Source: a virus
DNA length: 64,000 bases
Virus record (IMG/VR): IMGVR_UViG_3300021961_000054
Location: 17,217 to 81,216 of that record
Direction: 5' to 3' (one strand)
The position numbers were made by a program, and so were the translations under genes. Positions 19,317-27,944 of this stretch are shown piece by piece (positions within the stretch are counted from its first letter, which is position 1; the number at the start of each line of letters is the position of its first letter). Under the pieces are notes generated by a model that did no database searches, was not told the DNA's origin, and saw only the letters and a list, made by a program, of their open reading frames with translations.

Positions 19317-21587
19317 ATGGCAGGGTGCGATCAATGTAGGCAAACTATTTTAGTAAATACAGGTGTAACGGTTAGTGTTGCAACATTAATTGATTGTAGT
19401 GGTAATACAACATCTTTTAGTTTAGCACCAACATCTGGATTCACAACATACGAACCATATATTACCGATTTTTGTAGTGGAACCACAATTAGCGGTGATA
19501 CACTATATATCGATAATGATTATCCACTAACACATTGGTACTCCTTTAGTTCTTGTTGTAATAACGAAGAGTTTATCGTCTACTCAAGTTCAAAACTAAT
19601 CCAAACAGGAGAGACAATAAATATAATTGATTCTAAATCATATAATGGAAATGTATATACCGGATGTTATACCTGTACAAATACTGATAAAATTGGTTCT
19701 AACGAACCTATTTTAGATAGATTAATATATTTTGAACCACAAGGAAGTCCTATTGAAGGCATTATTATCTATAAACTAGGCTGCGTAAGTTGTCTTGAAG
19801 TAAATCCATGTCCTACAATATGTTATAAATTATATTCTTGTGACAATCTATATGATCCATTTTATAGTAAAAACGAAGGACTATCTGGTTTTGTGAATAA
19901 TTATGTTTCTTTAACAACTAGTGGTATAACTAATGGATGTTTTTATGTTACAGGAGTTGAAAGTTGCGACAATTATGAAGATGTTACAATAAATTATGAT
20001 ATAATGTGTGAGTGCACATGTAGTTGCTACACTTATACAATACCTGAGAATTCTAAACCAATAATAATAACTTATATTGATTGCAATGATAACGAAATAT
20101 CTAATTATGTTAATACAGGCGCCACAACAAGTATTTGTTCAAAGATAACTCCTTTATTTTATAATGAAGTAAATCGAATTATAATCCCAATTAAAAATAA
20201 TGGTCCATGTATTAATGGAGAATGTCAAAAACAACCAATAACAATAAAACCAAGAAATGAGTGTGATGTTATAACTATTTTCCCTATGGGAGTTAGTTGC
20301 TTAGTAACAAACCCATCATCAGTAAATTCATTTGATGGTTATACATACTTACAAATAACAGGAGGAACACCACCATATACAGTAATGTGGGAGAATGGAA
20401 GTTATGGACAATCTTTAAGTGATTTAAACATAGGTGAATATAGTGCGACAGTTACAGATTTTTATGGTGATTTTATAATTAACACAACTTGCGTATTAAC
20501 AGCTACAACAACTACTAGCACAACAACCACAACAACAACAATACCAGTAATTTATGGACCATTATGTCTATCATATAATGAAAGTGTACATTATAATACC
20601 ACAACAACACAAGTCCAATTTGAACCATCTATCAACATTAACAATCAACCAAGTTGGACTGGTACAACAGACTATTTACTATATTGGAACGAAAATCAAT
20701 GGATTATAACTGGAAGTACAATTAATGGGGATTTAGTAAATAATAATCCAATAACACCACCATTAGTTGGTTGGCAATTCCTAGGTAATCCATATTATGT
20801 TGCGGATACATTATTATTATATTCAGGTTTATGCACTAGTGGTGAAGCAATAATTTTAAATCAAATTGCAAATACAAATGTTGACTGTAATAATTTAGGA
20901 TCAATTGCAATAACACCAAATGGAGGTACACAACCATATTTATACTCAATTAATGGAGGAATAAACTACTATAACACACCAATATTTAATAATTTACAAC
21001 CAGGCACATATTTCATTAAAACTAAAGATTCTTTAGATAATGAATCACAAATAACAGAGGTATTAGTTGAAAATATACCAACACAACAATATACATTATC
21101 ATTAAATGTTGATCAAAACACAAATACATTTACAATAACACCAGATAGTAGTTTACCACCATATCAAACTATATCATTTAATTTTGGACATATTAGTACC
21201 TTCATTGGAGTATCAACAATAAATCCAGGGCAATCATATGACAATATAGTAAGTTTTGGTGCTTTAGGAACTATGACATATGTTGGACAAAATAATTCAA
21301 CAGATACTATAATTTGTGGTGGATATGTTACTCCTAGACAAATACAACAAACAACATATACAAAAGCACTAACAATAAATGGTGGTGAGACAATAACTGG
21401 ATCATTTACTGATTTACTAAACTATGGGATTTGGACACCAACCGAATGTAGATATATAGATGGTCAGTACACATTATTCATTGAAAGTGCTAATTGTGGC
21501 GACTGTTGTATTGTAAAAATTATAAATCCACCATTAACACAAAATCTTGGAGGAGGTAATTTTGTGTTACCACCAAAATTACCATAA
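19317..21587 (+). CDS. Modular tail adhesin with SprB-like units and a Thr-rich linker
   Basis: 756 residues. A Cys-rich N-terminal half (many C-x-C and C-x2-C pairs) is followed by an SprB-like unit near residues 345-385 (ITGGTPPYTVMW, then GEYSATVTD), a threonine-rich linker at about 397-409, a domain with DYLLYWNENQWIITGS, and another SprB-like unit near 520-585 (NGGTQPYLYSINGG, then LQPGTYFIKTKD). This domain string suits a receptor-binding or decorating fibre. Preceded by a promoter-like octamer, so it may be its own transcript. Confidence 0.65.
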   Translation: MAGCDQCRQTILVNTGVTVSVATLIDCSGNTTSFSLAPTSGFTTYEPYITDFCSGTTISGDTLYIDNDYPLTHWYSFSSCCNNEEFIVYSSSKLIQTGETINIIDSKSYNGNVYTGCYTCTNTDKIGSNEPILDRLIYFEPQGSPIEGIIIYKLGCVSCLEVNPCPTICYKLYSCDNLYDPFYSKNEGLSGFVNNYVSLTTSGITNGCFYVTGVESCDNYEDVTINYDIMCECTCSCYTYTIPENSKPIIITYIDCNDNEISNYVNTGATTSICSKITPLFYNEVNRIIIPIKNNGPCINGECQKQPITIKPRNECDVITIFPMGVSCLVTNPSSVNSFDGYTYLQITGGTPPYTVMWENGSYGQSLSDLNIGEYSATVTDFYGDFIINTTCVLTATTTTSTTTTTTTIPVIYGPLCLSYNESVHYNTTTTQVQFEPSININNQPSWTGTTDYLLYWNENQWIITGSTINGDLVNNNPITPPLVGWQFLGNPYYVADTLLLYSGLCTSGEAIILNQIANTNVDCNNLGSIAITPNGGTQPYLYSINGGINYYNTPIFNNLQPGTYFIKTKDSLDNESQITEVLVENIPTQQYTLSLNVDQNTNTFTITPDSSLPPYQTISFNFGHISTFIGVSTINPGQSYDNIVSFGALGTMTYVGQNNSTDTIICGGYVTPRQIQQTTYTKALTINGGETITGSFTDLLNYGIWTPTECRYIDGQYTLFIESANCGDCCIVKIINPPLTQNLGGGNFVLPPKLP
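20505..20543 (+). repeat. ACA/ACT-rich threonine linker sequence
   Basis: Low-complexity (ACN)n tract coding for a Thr-rich linker. Equivalent tracts occur at 16999-17025, 22224-22256 and, on the other strand, in four places within 24959-25564. They join otherwise unrelated surface domains. Confidence 0.7.
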
Positions 21588-21602
21588 AATATCATTACTT
21601 AG

Positions 21603-21610
21603 TATTTATT
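21603..21610 (+). promoter_or_regulatory. Candidate late promoter TATTTATT
   Basis: TATTTATT four bases before the ATG at 21615; transcription from it would give a very short or absent leader. Confidence 0.4.
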
Positions 21611-21614
21611 AGAA

Positions 21615-24092
21615 ATGGCATATATAATAAAAAATACATCGGGATTAGTAAACACTAGAGTTACAGACATTGGACGCCAAAAATTATCACAAGGTAACTT
21701 TAAAATTTCATATTTTCAGATTGGAGATAGTGAAATTTCATATGATAAAATTCCACAAAATTATAACCAATCAAATAGCTTTGTATTAGAGCCGCAATTT
21801 AATTCACAAAATGCCGCAGGTGTTCCACAATCAAATAGACAATATGTAAAATATCCATATTTAGTTGATGAAGCACAAACCAATATATATGGAATTCCAT
21901 ATATGGATTCACTAATTGAATCTGTATTTAATAGAGCACCACTTAGAGGATTTTTTACTGGGGACACAACACAAGGTATAATAAATTGGGACTTATTGAC
22001 TAATGACAAATATGTTGTTAGTGCAAATTATATTGTAAATACTGCAACCCTAAATGGGTCTAATCAAATTGAAATTATATATTCAGGAACTAATACTAGT
22101 AATTTACAAACACCACAAATTGGTGATATAATTACAATATACTATGATGGTAAAGCCAAAAATAACGTTGAGTGTTTTAATTTGCCAACACCAACACCAA
22201 CACCAAGTATTAGTTCATCACCAACAACCGCAACTACAACAACTACAACAACAATAGTTGATTGTGCTTCACCAACACCTACACCTACACCAAGTAAGAC
22301 ACCTTGTTTAACACCAACACCAAGTCCACAATGTCCATTACCACCATACCCAGATTGTTTTATGGGTATGAATAGTTGTACTATAATGTTAACATATAGA
22401 ATTATTGATGTTTGTAAAAATACGTTAACATTAGATAGACCAACACCAGATTATAGATTTTTCCCAAGTGATTGTTATTCTAGAGTAATTATTTACCCAT
22501 CGAATATGACACAAATATACGATAGCATAACCCCAGAGCCACATTGGAACGATCAGGTAATTGATTTTGAATCAATTTGTGATACTGACCAATTTGATGT
22601 TAAAATATGGAATATGAATATACCTTGGACTGAAAATCCAGCAGGGATAATTGAAACACAATATGAAGGATACCAAAATTCATTATCTATTGACTATATT
22701 GGGTCTAAAGAATATTTTGGATATAACTCAAGTGAGGGACAAACAGATACTAGTGCAACTTTTTATTATAATTCATTAGGTGATATTGTAACAACAAAAC
22801 CAGAAGACCAAAAAGCAATTGCGATTATACATTATACAAATCAAACAATAGATTTCTTTTATGGTGAAAAATTTGCATTAGAACCATATAACCCATCGAA
22901 TCCTAGTGATACAACAGGACAAGCAAGAAACTTTAAACTACATATTCCTTGGTTAATGTGGCATAAAAACCCTAATTGTTGTAATGGTCAAACGTTTTGG
23001 GTTGACCCACCAGGATTTGATGACAAAGACTTATTTAAACCATATTATATTAAATCCACAAGGAATGAAACTATGAACCAACCAGGTATTAGGTATTATC
23101 ATTTGTGGGACACAAACAAAAATAACGATGGGCTACCAAATAGAATTGGTAAAGTATTTCCAGATAGTAAATTAGTTATTATTGATGATGATGAGATTAT
23201 TGCTGCAATGTCATATAAAGCAAATAGAAACTGGACATTACCAGCACCACAATTATCACTATTAACACCAAATACATGTGACACAACAACATCACAATTT
23301 GGTATTTTAACAGGTAGTAATCAAACTATGTATGTAACATATAGATTAACAAATAAATTTGGATTTACAAATTCGTTACATTGTAATTATTATGTTAAAA
23401 TACAAGGTAACAATAATGAATGTAATCCAGATACAACTAAAAATGTTGCTATTAGATTTGGCGAAGAGTTTGGATGTTTAATACAACCAGGATATTCACC
23501 AGTTACAACTACTACAACATATTATCCAGTTACAACAACAAGTACTACATACCCATGTTATGGATGTGAACTACCAGATGGGTATTTTGGTGACGAATTC
23601 CAAGTCCTAGCACAAATTGTTGCAACAGGAGAAAGACCGGACCCGACAAAGTGGAAAATAATTGATTTTACAAGTCAAATTAGTAACAATTTTATAAATG
23701 GGTACATAACACAAGAATCAATTGTTAATAGTACCTTTGTTATAACAAATGAGAATTATCAAGCAGCACCTTATTATAATTTAAATGATTATATACCATT
23801 AACACCATTAAATACAACAACTAAAAAATTAAATTTTGGCGATGAGTTTTATTTTTATGGTGCAATAGAAACAGACATACAAGCAACAATATATGAAATG
23901 AAATACAAAATAAACCTAAGTTCAAACGAGTTTCAAGTATCAACAAACCCATCTTGGACATTGGGGACTCCATCATATATAACAGAAATTGCTCTACTTG
24001 ATGATAATAAAGATATTTTGGTTATGTCTAAATTACAATCACCTACATTAAGACAAGGTATACAGCAGTATGTGGTTAAGATAGATTTCTAA
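21615..24092 (+). CDS. Tail/fibre structural protein with Pro-Thr linkers
   Basis: 825 residues. The N terminus (SGLVNTRVTDIGRQKLSQG, then FQIGDSEI) looks like an attachment domain of phage tail accessory proteins. Residues about 191-240 are Thr-Pro repeats (TPTPTPS) and threonine runs, and a second Thr-rich linker lies near 630-648. Between the linkers is a large folded domain with many aromatic residues (WVDPPGFDD, YHLWDTNKNNDG). Likely a fibre or neck-appendage subunit; no enzyme motif seen. Last gene of the tail run, 51 bases before the RuvC-like gene. Confidence 0.55.
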   Translation: MAYIIKNTSGLVNTRVTDIGRQKLSQGNFKISYFQIGDSEISYDKIPQNYNQSNSFVLEPQFNSQNAAGVPQSNRQYVKYPYLVDEAQTNIYGIPYMDSLIESVFNRAPLRGFFTGDTTQGIINWDLLTNDKYVVSANYIVNTATLNGSNQIEIIYSGTNTSNLQTPQIGDIITIYYDGKAKNNVECFNLPTPTPTPSISSSPTTATTTTTTTIVDCASPTPTPTPSKTPCLTPTPSPQCPLPPYPDCFMGMNSCTIMLTYRIIDVCKNTLTLDRPTPDYRFFPSDCYSRVIIYPSNMTQIYDSITPEPHWNDQVIDFESICDTDQFDVKIWNMNIPWTENPAGIIETQYEGYQNSLSIDYIGSKEYFGYNSSEGQTDTSATFYYNSLGDIVTTKPEDQKAIAIIHYTNQTIDFFYGEKFALEPYNPSNPSDTTGQARNFKLHIPWLMWHKNPNCCNGQTFWVDPPGFDDKDLFKPYYIKSTRNETMNQPGIRYYHLWDTNKNNDGLPNRIGKVFPDSKLVIIDDDEIIAAMSYKANRNWTLPAPQLSLLTPNTCDTTTSQFGILTGSNQTMYVTYRLTNKFGFTNSLHCNYYVKIQGNNNECNPDTTKNVAIRFGEEFGCLIQPGYSPVTTTTTYYPVTTTSTTYPCYGCELPDGYFGDEFQVLAQIVATGERPDPTKWKIIDFTSQISNNFINGYITQESIVNSTFVITNENYQAAPYYNLNDYIPLTPLNTTTKKLNFGDEFYFYGAIETDIQATIYEMKYKINLSSNEFQVSTNPSWTLGTPSYITEIALLDDNKDILVMSKLQSPTLRQGIQQYVVKIDF
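22190..22336 (+). repeat. Thr-Pro repeat region
   Basis: In-frame low-complexity DNA (ccaacaccaaca and acaactaca units) encoding TPTP and poly-Thr linkers with short Cys-containing islands. Confidence 0.7.
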
Positions 24093-24143
24093 AAAACATT
24101 TAGTTTTAAATAAAATCAATTACTTTCTAATAAAACATAGTAT

Positions 24144-24752
24144 ATGGCAAAAGATATTAAAAACACACCAAAGGTTTTAGGATTAGACATATCAACAAAA
24201 ACAATAGGGTGGGCATTATTTGACGTAAAAAGTCAAGAGTTACTAGAATTAACACACATCTCACCTAGGCCAAAAATGGATAAAAATAATGATGATAAAT
24301 TAAAAGAGTTATTACTTAAGTCTGAAATTTTTGCACAAAAACTAATGGAATATAAAAATTTAGGTATATTAAAAGTGATAATTGAAGAACCATTATTAAA
24401 CTCAAACAACATATACACAATACAAACACTATTAAGATTTAATAGCTTTATTTTTAAAGAAATTTATAATATTTTAGGAATTGTACCACAATTTATATCA
24501 ACATATAACGCAAGAAAATTTGCCTGGCCAGAACTAGTAAAAGAAAACGAAAAGGGTAAACACGTATTATTTGGCGGCCTACCAAAGGATATTGATAAAA
24601 AAATGTTAGTATGGGAAAAAGTAGCAAAAAAAGAACCACAAATTATATGGTCATACACAAAAAATAATACACTTAGAAAAGAAAATTTTGATCAAACAGA
24701 CGCGTATACTTGCGTCTTAGGCTATATGAAATCAAATGAAATTTGGAAATAA
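24144..24752 (+). CDS. RuvC-like RNase-H-fold nuclease (Holliday junction resolvase type)
   Basis: 202 residues. VLGLDISTKTIGWALFD puts the first acidic residue at D15, IIEEP gives E81/E82 and FDQTDAYTCVLGY gives D183/D186, the four-carboxylate arrangement of RuvC-fold nucleases. Such phage enzymes resolve branched replication or recombination DNA before packaging. The length fits RuvC-type resolvases. It ends back to back with the minus-strand cassette: its TAA is immediately adjacent to the stop of the convergent gene. A transposon TnpB-like origin is unlikely, since no zinc ribbon or long insert is present. Confidence 0.75.
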   Translation: MAKDIKNTPKVLGLDISTKTIGWALFDVKSQELLELTHISPRPKMDKNNDDKLKELLLKSEIFAQKLMEYKNLGILKVIIEEPLLNSNNIYTIQTLLRFNSFIFKEIYNILGIVPQFISTYNARKFAWPELVKENEKGKHVLFGGLPKDIDKKMLVWEKVAKKEPQIIWSYTKNNTLRKENFDQTDAYTCVLGYMKSNEIWK

Positions 24753-25847
24753 TTAATTACATAAATTACCAGTAACATCAATTTCCAGTAATGGCCCACC
24801 TGGGAAACTAGTTTGCACTGGTGTAGTCGCTGAACAAAGAATTATTGTGTCTCCTTTATTAATAACCCCAGATATATTACCAGTACAATCAGAGAATTCA
24901 AAACTAATTCCAATTTGGTTACCATTGTATATATGATACTCATTTAAAATACAAGGAGCTTCAGTTGTGGTAGTTGTTGTTGTCGAAGTTGAAGTCGAAG
25001 TTGTTGTTGTTTGAGGAGGTGGACACTCTAAACAAGCACCATCTTTCTCTAAACCAATCTCATACAAAACCTTAATATTGTCTATACCACTTATATTATC
25101 GGCTAAACCAAGGAATGTAGCACATGTCGTATATGAATTAGTTAACGTATTAATCTGAATCTTGTAAACGACCCCCTGATTAATTATGGTATTTTCAGCA
25201 ATTAAATTTAAGACCTCTGATGTATAATACTCAAAACCATTAAAACAATCCTTAAACACTTTTGTATTACCACATCTCATATACTCATCAAATATGTTAA
25301 ATGTGACAATACCATCGAAAATACATTTACGATTAATTGTTGTTGTTGTAGTTGTTGTTGGAACAAATGTTGTAGTAGTTGTTGTATATGTTATAGCAGA
25401 ATAACTAATAGAAACACCGCTACATAAATCTGGAGGTATTGTAGTTGTTGTAGTTGTTGTAGTTGTTGCAGATGTTGTCGTGGTAGTTGTTGGAACAATA
25501 CAATCAAAGATTGCGTCAAAATCAAAGACATCACAAGGTGAAGTTGTTGTAGTTGTAGTTGTAGGACAAGCACCAGAGGAGCTAGCAACAAGGGATATAC
25601 CGTCCCAAAAGTCAGGACATACCGAGAAACTATTTAAAGGACCAAATTGATCACAAGTCCCGCCCAATGAACTTGATAAACACCATAGATTTTCAGTTAC
25701 CCCAGTGCTAAAATAAATAAAATAAGATGATGTTATACCAGTATAGTAATTGTATCCATTGTATGTACCACCAGAAAGGAATACATCATCATATACGTAT
25801 CCAGTATTAAATATACAAACAGTACTTCCAGTACAAGTAAAAGACAT
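24753..25847 (-). CDS. Modular surface protein with several poly-Thr linkers
   Basis: 364 residues from the ATG at 25847, which overlaps the upstream stop as TGATG; a TTG three bases further up is less likely. Small Cys-containing domains are separated by four runs of 6-9 threonines (about residues 95-101, 120-140, 157-170, 280-292). The first domain (YNYYTGITSSYFIYF, then LWCLSSSLGG) resembles lectin-like or display modules of other fibre proteins here. It lies on the minus strand inside an otherwise plus-strand late region. No signal peptide. Likely an accessory or alternative virion decoration protein; function not known. Confidence 0.55.
   Translation of the reverse strand: MSFTCTGSTVCIFNTGYVYDDVFLSGGTYNGYNYYTGITSSYFIYFSTGVTENLWCLSSSLGGTCDQFGPLNSFSVCPDFWDGISLVASSSGACPTTTTTTTSPCDVFDFDAIFDCIVPTTTTTTSATTTTTTTTTIPPDLCSGVSISYSAITYTTTTTTFVPTTTTTTTINRKCIFDGIVTFNIFDEYMRCGNTKVFKDCFNGFEYYTSEVLNLIAENTIINQGVVYKIQINTLTNSYTTCATFLGLADNISGIDNIKVLYEIGLEKDGACLECPPPQTTTTSTSTSTTTTTTTEAPCILNEYHIYNGNQIGISFEFSDCTGNISGVINKGDTIILCSATTPVQTSFPGGPLLEIDVTGNLCN
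24959..25564 (-). repeat. Repeated poly-Thr coding tracts
   Basis: Four (GTTGTT)n-like tracts on the plus strand (24959-25015, 25338-25387, 25440-25493, 25543-25564), each coding threonine runs on the minus strand. They match the Thr linkers of the plus-strand fibre genes in composition. Confidence 0.7.
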
Positions 25848-26068
25848 CAAACATTAATTATTTCATTTATTTCACAACTATTATCATCAATAACTCTTAG
25901 TGTAAAATTTCCAGAGTTAGTCAGTAATGTAGGAACTTCAAAAGTGTAGGGAAAGTCACCAGGTGTTATTGTATTTACATAAATACAAGTTGTATATCCA
26001 GTATCACAAACATAAACATTAAATGGTGTTTGGCCTGAAATATCGTTAATAATAACATCTGTTGGCAT
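25847..26068 (-). CDS. Small SprB-like module protein, paralogue of 16904-17200
   Basis: 73 residues: INDISGQTPFNVYVCDTGYTTC, then a Pro/Thr stretch and LRVIDDNSCEI. It has the same layout and several identical residues as the 98-residue protein at 16904-17200. Its TGA overlaps the ATG of the Thr-linker protein by one base, so the two form a small operon. A TATTTATC octamer lies 15 bases upstream of the ATG on this strand. Confidence 0.55.
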   Translation of the reverse strand: MPTDVIINDISGQTPFNVYVCDTGYTTCIYVNTITPGDFPYTFEVPTLLTNSGNFTLRVIDDNSCEINEIINV

Positions 26069-26083
26069 TATCTATCTTTTTAT

Positions 26084-26091
26084 GATAAATA
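26084..26091 (-). promoter_or_regulatory. Candidate late promoter TATTTATC (minus strand)
   Basis: Minus-strand TATTTATC 15 bases before the ATG at 26068, in the divergent 146-base region 26069-26214. It would drive the two-gene minus-strand cassette. Confidence 0.4.
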
Positions 26092-26144
26092 TAGAAAACT
26101 AAAAAAACTTGTATAGTTGATAATATAAAATATTATTATTAATC

Positions 26145-26176
26145 TTTGGTTTTTTAAAAAAAAATACATATATTTG
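26145..26176 (+). promoter_or_regulatory. Bacteroidota-type promoter TTTG-N20-TATATTTG
   Basis: TTTG at 26145-26148 and TATATTTG at 26169-26176, separated by 20 bases. This matches the known Bacteroidota -33/-7 consensus (TTTG, TAnnTTTG). It faces the start of the replication and DNA-metabolism gene run at 26215. Confidence 0.7.
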
Positions 26177-26214
26177 TCCTATAATTTTAAAATTGAATAA
26201 ATAACTGATAATAT

Positions 26215-26736
26215 ATGTTTGATGTAAAGGATTATTTTAATAAAAATAGAAGAGATCACTATTGGAAACCAAATAAAGAAAAATATAAAAGATTCTTTAG
26301 GAGAAAATTAATGGAATTAAAAATTGCAATTGATTTAAAAACATTAGAATCTGATTTAAAGTTAGACACTTATAGATCCCTAGGTTATATGGGAATTGGA
26401 ACACAAAGTGGATTAAGTCTTGGAATAAAAACGGAAGATGTGATAAAAACTAAGAAAAAATTGGCTGATCATGTAATTGGTACAGTCCAAATTGGTACGT
26501 TTATACATAGCGAGTGTGAAAAATATAATTGGGATTATGATTATATGGTCGACACATGGTTATATGATAATCTTTGGATTTGGGCTACAATTTTTGTATC
26601 TAAAAATGAACATAAAAACGAAAACATTAGAATTAACGCAGATACTATCGAAGATAAAAGATTCTTAAGACACTATTTAAATGTTTCCGATTTTTACGAA
26701 TCAAAATTAAATGGTAAAAAATTAATATTTGATTAA
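26215..26736 (+). CDS. Hypothetical protein at the head of the early/middle operon
   Basis: 173 residues, no family recognised. The N-terminal 50 residues are basic (RRDHYWKPNKEKYKRFFRRK) and predicted helical, which could suit nucleic-acid contact. The C-terminal part is mixed alpha/beta (VDTWLYDNLWIWATIFVS). It is the first gene after the host-like promoter at 26145-26176, 27 bases before the primase gene, so an early role in takeover or replication is plausible, but this is inference only. Confidence 0.6.
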   Translation: MFDVKDYFNKNRRDHYWKPNKEKYKRFFRRKLMELKIAIDLKTLESDLKLDTYRSLGYMGIGTQSGLSLGIKTEDVIKTKKKLADHVIGTVQIGTFIHSECEKYNWDYDYMVDTWLYDNLWIWATIFVSKNEHKNENIRINADTIEDKRFLRHYLNVSDFYESKLNGKKLIFD

Positions 26737-26763
26737 TTAAAATATTTCATATAATATGTCTTA

Positions 26764-27666
26764 ATGGAAGAAGAAGAGGCAATAGTTGAACTATTAGAAG
26801 AAATACTAGGAGATTATGGACTACATTACTCAAATAAAGGACAGATATCCTTTAATTGTCCAGTTTGTGATGAAGGTAGAGGAAAACATAATTTAGAAAT
26901 CAACTATATTTCAAACGTATATAAATGCTGGAGTTGTGGTGAAATAGAAGGAACACATGGTAGTTTAGGTAAACTATTTGATAAGTTTGGAACTAAAAAA
27001 CAAAAAAAGTTATTTAATATTCTAAAACCAGATCAAGTAGAAACAAAAAAACAAAAAAAGAAACCAAAGTTAGTTATTCCGGAAAGCTATACCAAATTTA
27101 AAGACTCTAGCCCTATATACCCAGTTAGAAGACAGGCGTATAACTACCTTAAAAGTCGTGGAATAACTGATGAAATAATTGAAAAATTTGACATTGGTTT
27201 TTGTGACAAAGGAAGTCATATTGGAAGAATTATAGTCCCTTCTTACAATAAAAAGGGTGAGTTAAATTATTATGTTGGTAGAAGTTGGGACATAAAAAGT
27301 AAGGCCAAATATAGAAATCCTGAAGCAGAAAAAGATCAAATAATTTTTTGGGAAAACCTAATTGATTGGAACAAAGATATATACCTTGTTGAAGGGGCTT
27401 TTGATGGGATGTTTTTAGATAACCCAGTTGTGATGCTTGGAAAACATATGTCAGAACTTCTTTTTGAAACAATATATAATAATGCAAAAGGAAATGTTAT
27501 AATTTGTTTAGATGGTGATGCCTGGAGTAACGCTGTTAAATTATATCATGAACTTAATGGGGGCGAATTATGGGGTAGAGTTAAAATCGTAAAATTACCA
27601 AAAGATCAGGATGTTTGTGACCTTAAAGGACAAATAGATGATTATTATTTTGAAATAAAGGACTAA
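26764..27666 (+). CDS. DnaG-type DNA primase
   Basis: 300 residues. An N-terminal zinc ribbon with C32, C35, C55 and C58 (NCPVC, KCWSC) matches CHC2-like primase zinc domains. A Lys-rich linker leads to a primase core (YLKSRGITDEIIEKFDIGFC, GRIIVPSY) and a TOPRIM domain with YLVEGAFDGM near residue 207 and IICLDGDAW near 246 holding the metal-binding Glu and Asp pair. It is shorter than bacterial DnaG (about 600) and lacks the helicase-binding C-terminal domain, as in many phages. It would make RNA primers for lagging-strand synthesis. The stop overlaps the next ATG region (TAATGG). Confidence 0.85.
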   Translation: MEEEEAIVELLEEILGDYGLHYSNKGQISFNCPVCDEGRGKHNLEINYISNVYKCWSCGEIEGTHGSLGKLFDKFGTKKQKKLFNILKPDQVETKKQKKKPKLVIPESYTKFKDSSPIYPVRRQAYNYLKSRGITDEIIEKFDIGFCDKGSHIGRIIVPSYNKKGELNYYVGRSWDIKSKAKYRNPEAEKDQIIFWENLIDWNKDIYLVEGAFDGMFLDNPVVMLGKHMSELLFETIYNNAKGNVIICLDGDAWSNAVKLYHELNGGELWGRVKIVKLPKDQDVCDLKGQIDDYYFEIKD

Positions 27667-27944
27667 TGGATATAAATTTAGAAGCAAACAAATTTTTATT
27701 TGAACTCAAAGTGGGGGAAGGGTATAATGACATTGTAGTAATAAAAAGAACCAAAAAAAGAATATACTTTTCAAACAATATCATAGTTCATATAAAAAAA
27801 CTTGAGAATGGGTTATTATATCTTGACTCAAAATTAAACAATAAAAAGTACCCAATAATCAACCAAGTATTAAGAGATATTGAAGGTTGGTTGGTTTATA
27901 AAAAACTTACAGAAAATTATGGATTTAAAAAAAGTAGCAAATGA
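27666..27944 (+). CDS. Hypothetical protein
   Basis: 92 residues starting at the TAATG overlap with the primase gene. Lys-rich and mixed alpha/beta, with no recognised motif. Its last 26 bases overlap the start of the PD-(D/E)XK nuclease gene in another frame, so it is coupled on both sides. Confidence 0.55.
   Translation: MDINLEANKFLFELKVGEGYNDIVVIKRTKKRIYFSNNIIVHIKKLENGLLYLDSKLNNKKYPIINQVLRDIEGWLVYKKLTENYGFKKSSK

Noticed and set aside
24144-24752. Reading the RuvC-like gene as a TnpB-type transposon nuclease
   Set aside because: Too short, without zinc ribbon or flanking transposon ends.
27880-27918. Upstream TTG start for the PD-(D/E)XK nuclease
   Set aside because: An ATG at 27919 fits the spacing and avoids a long overlap.
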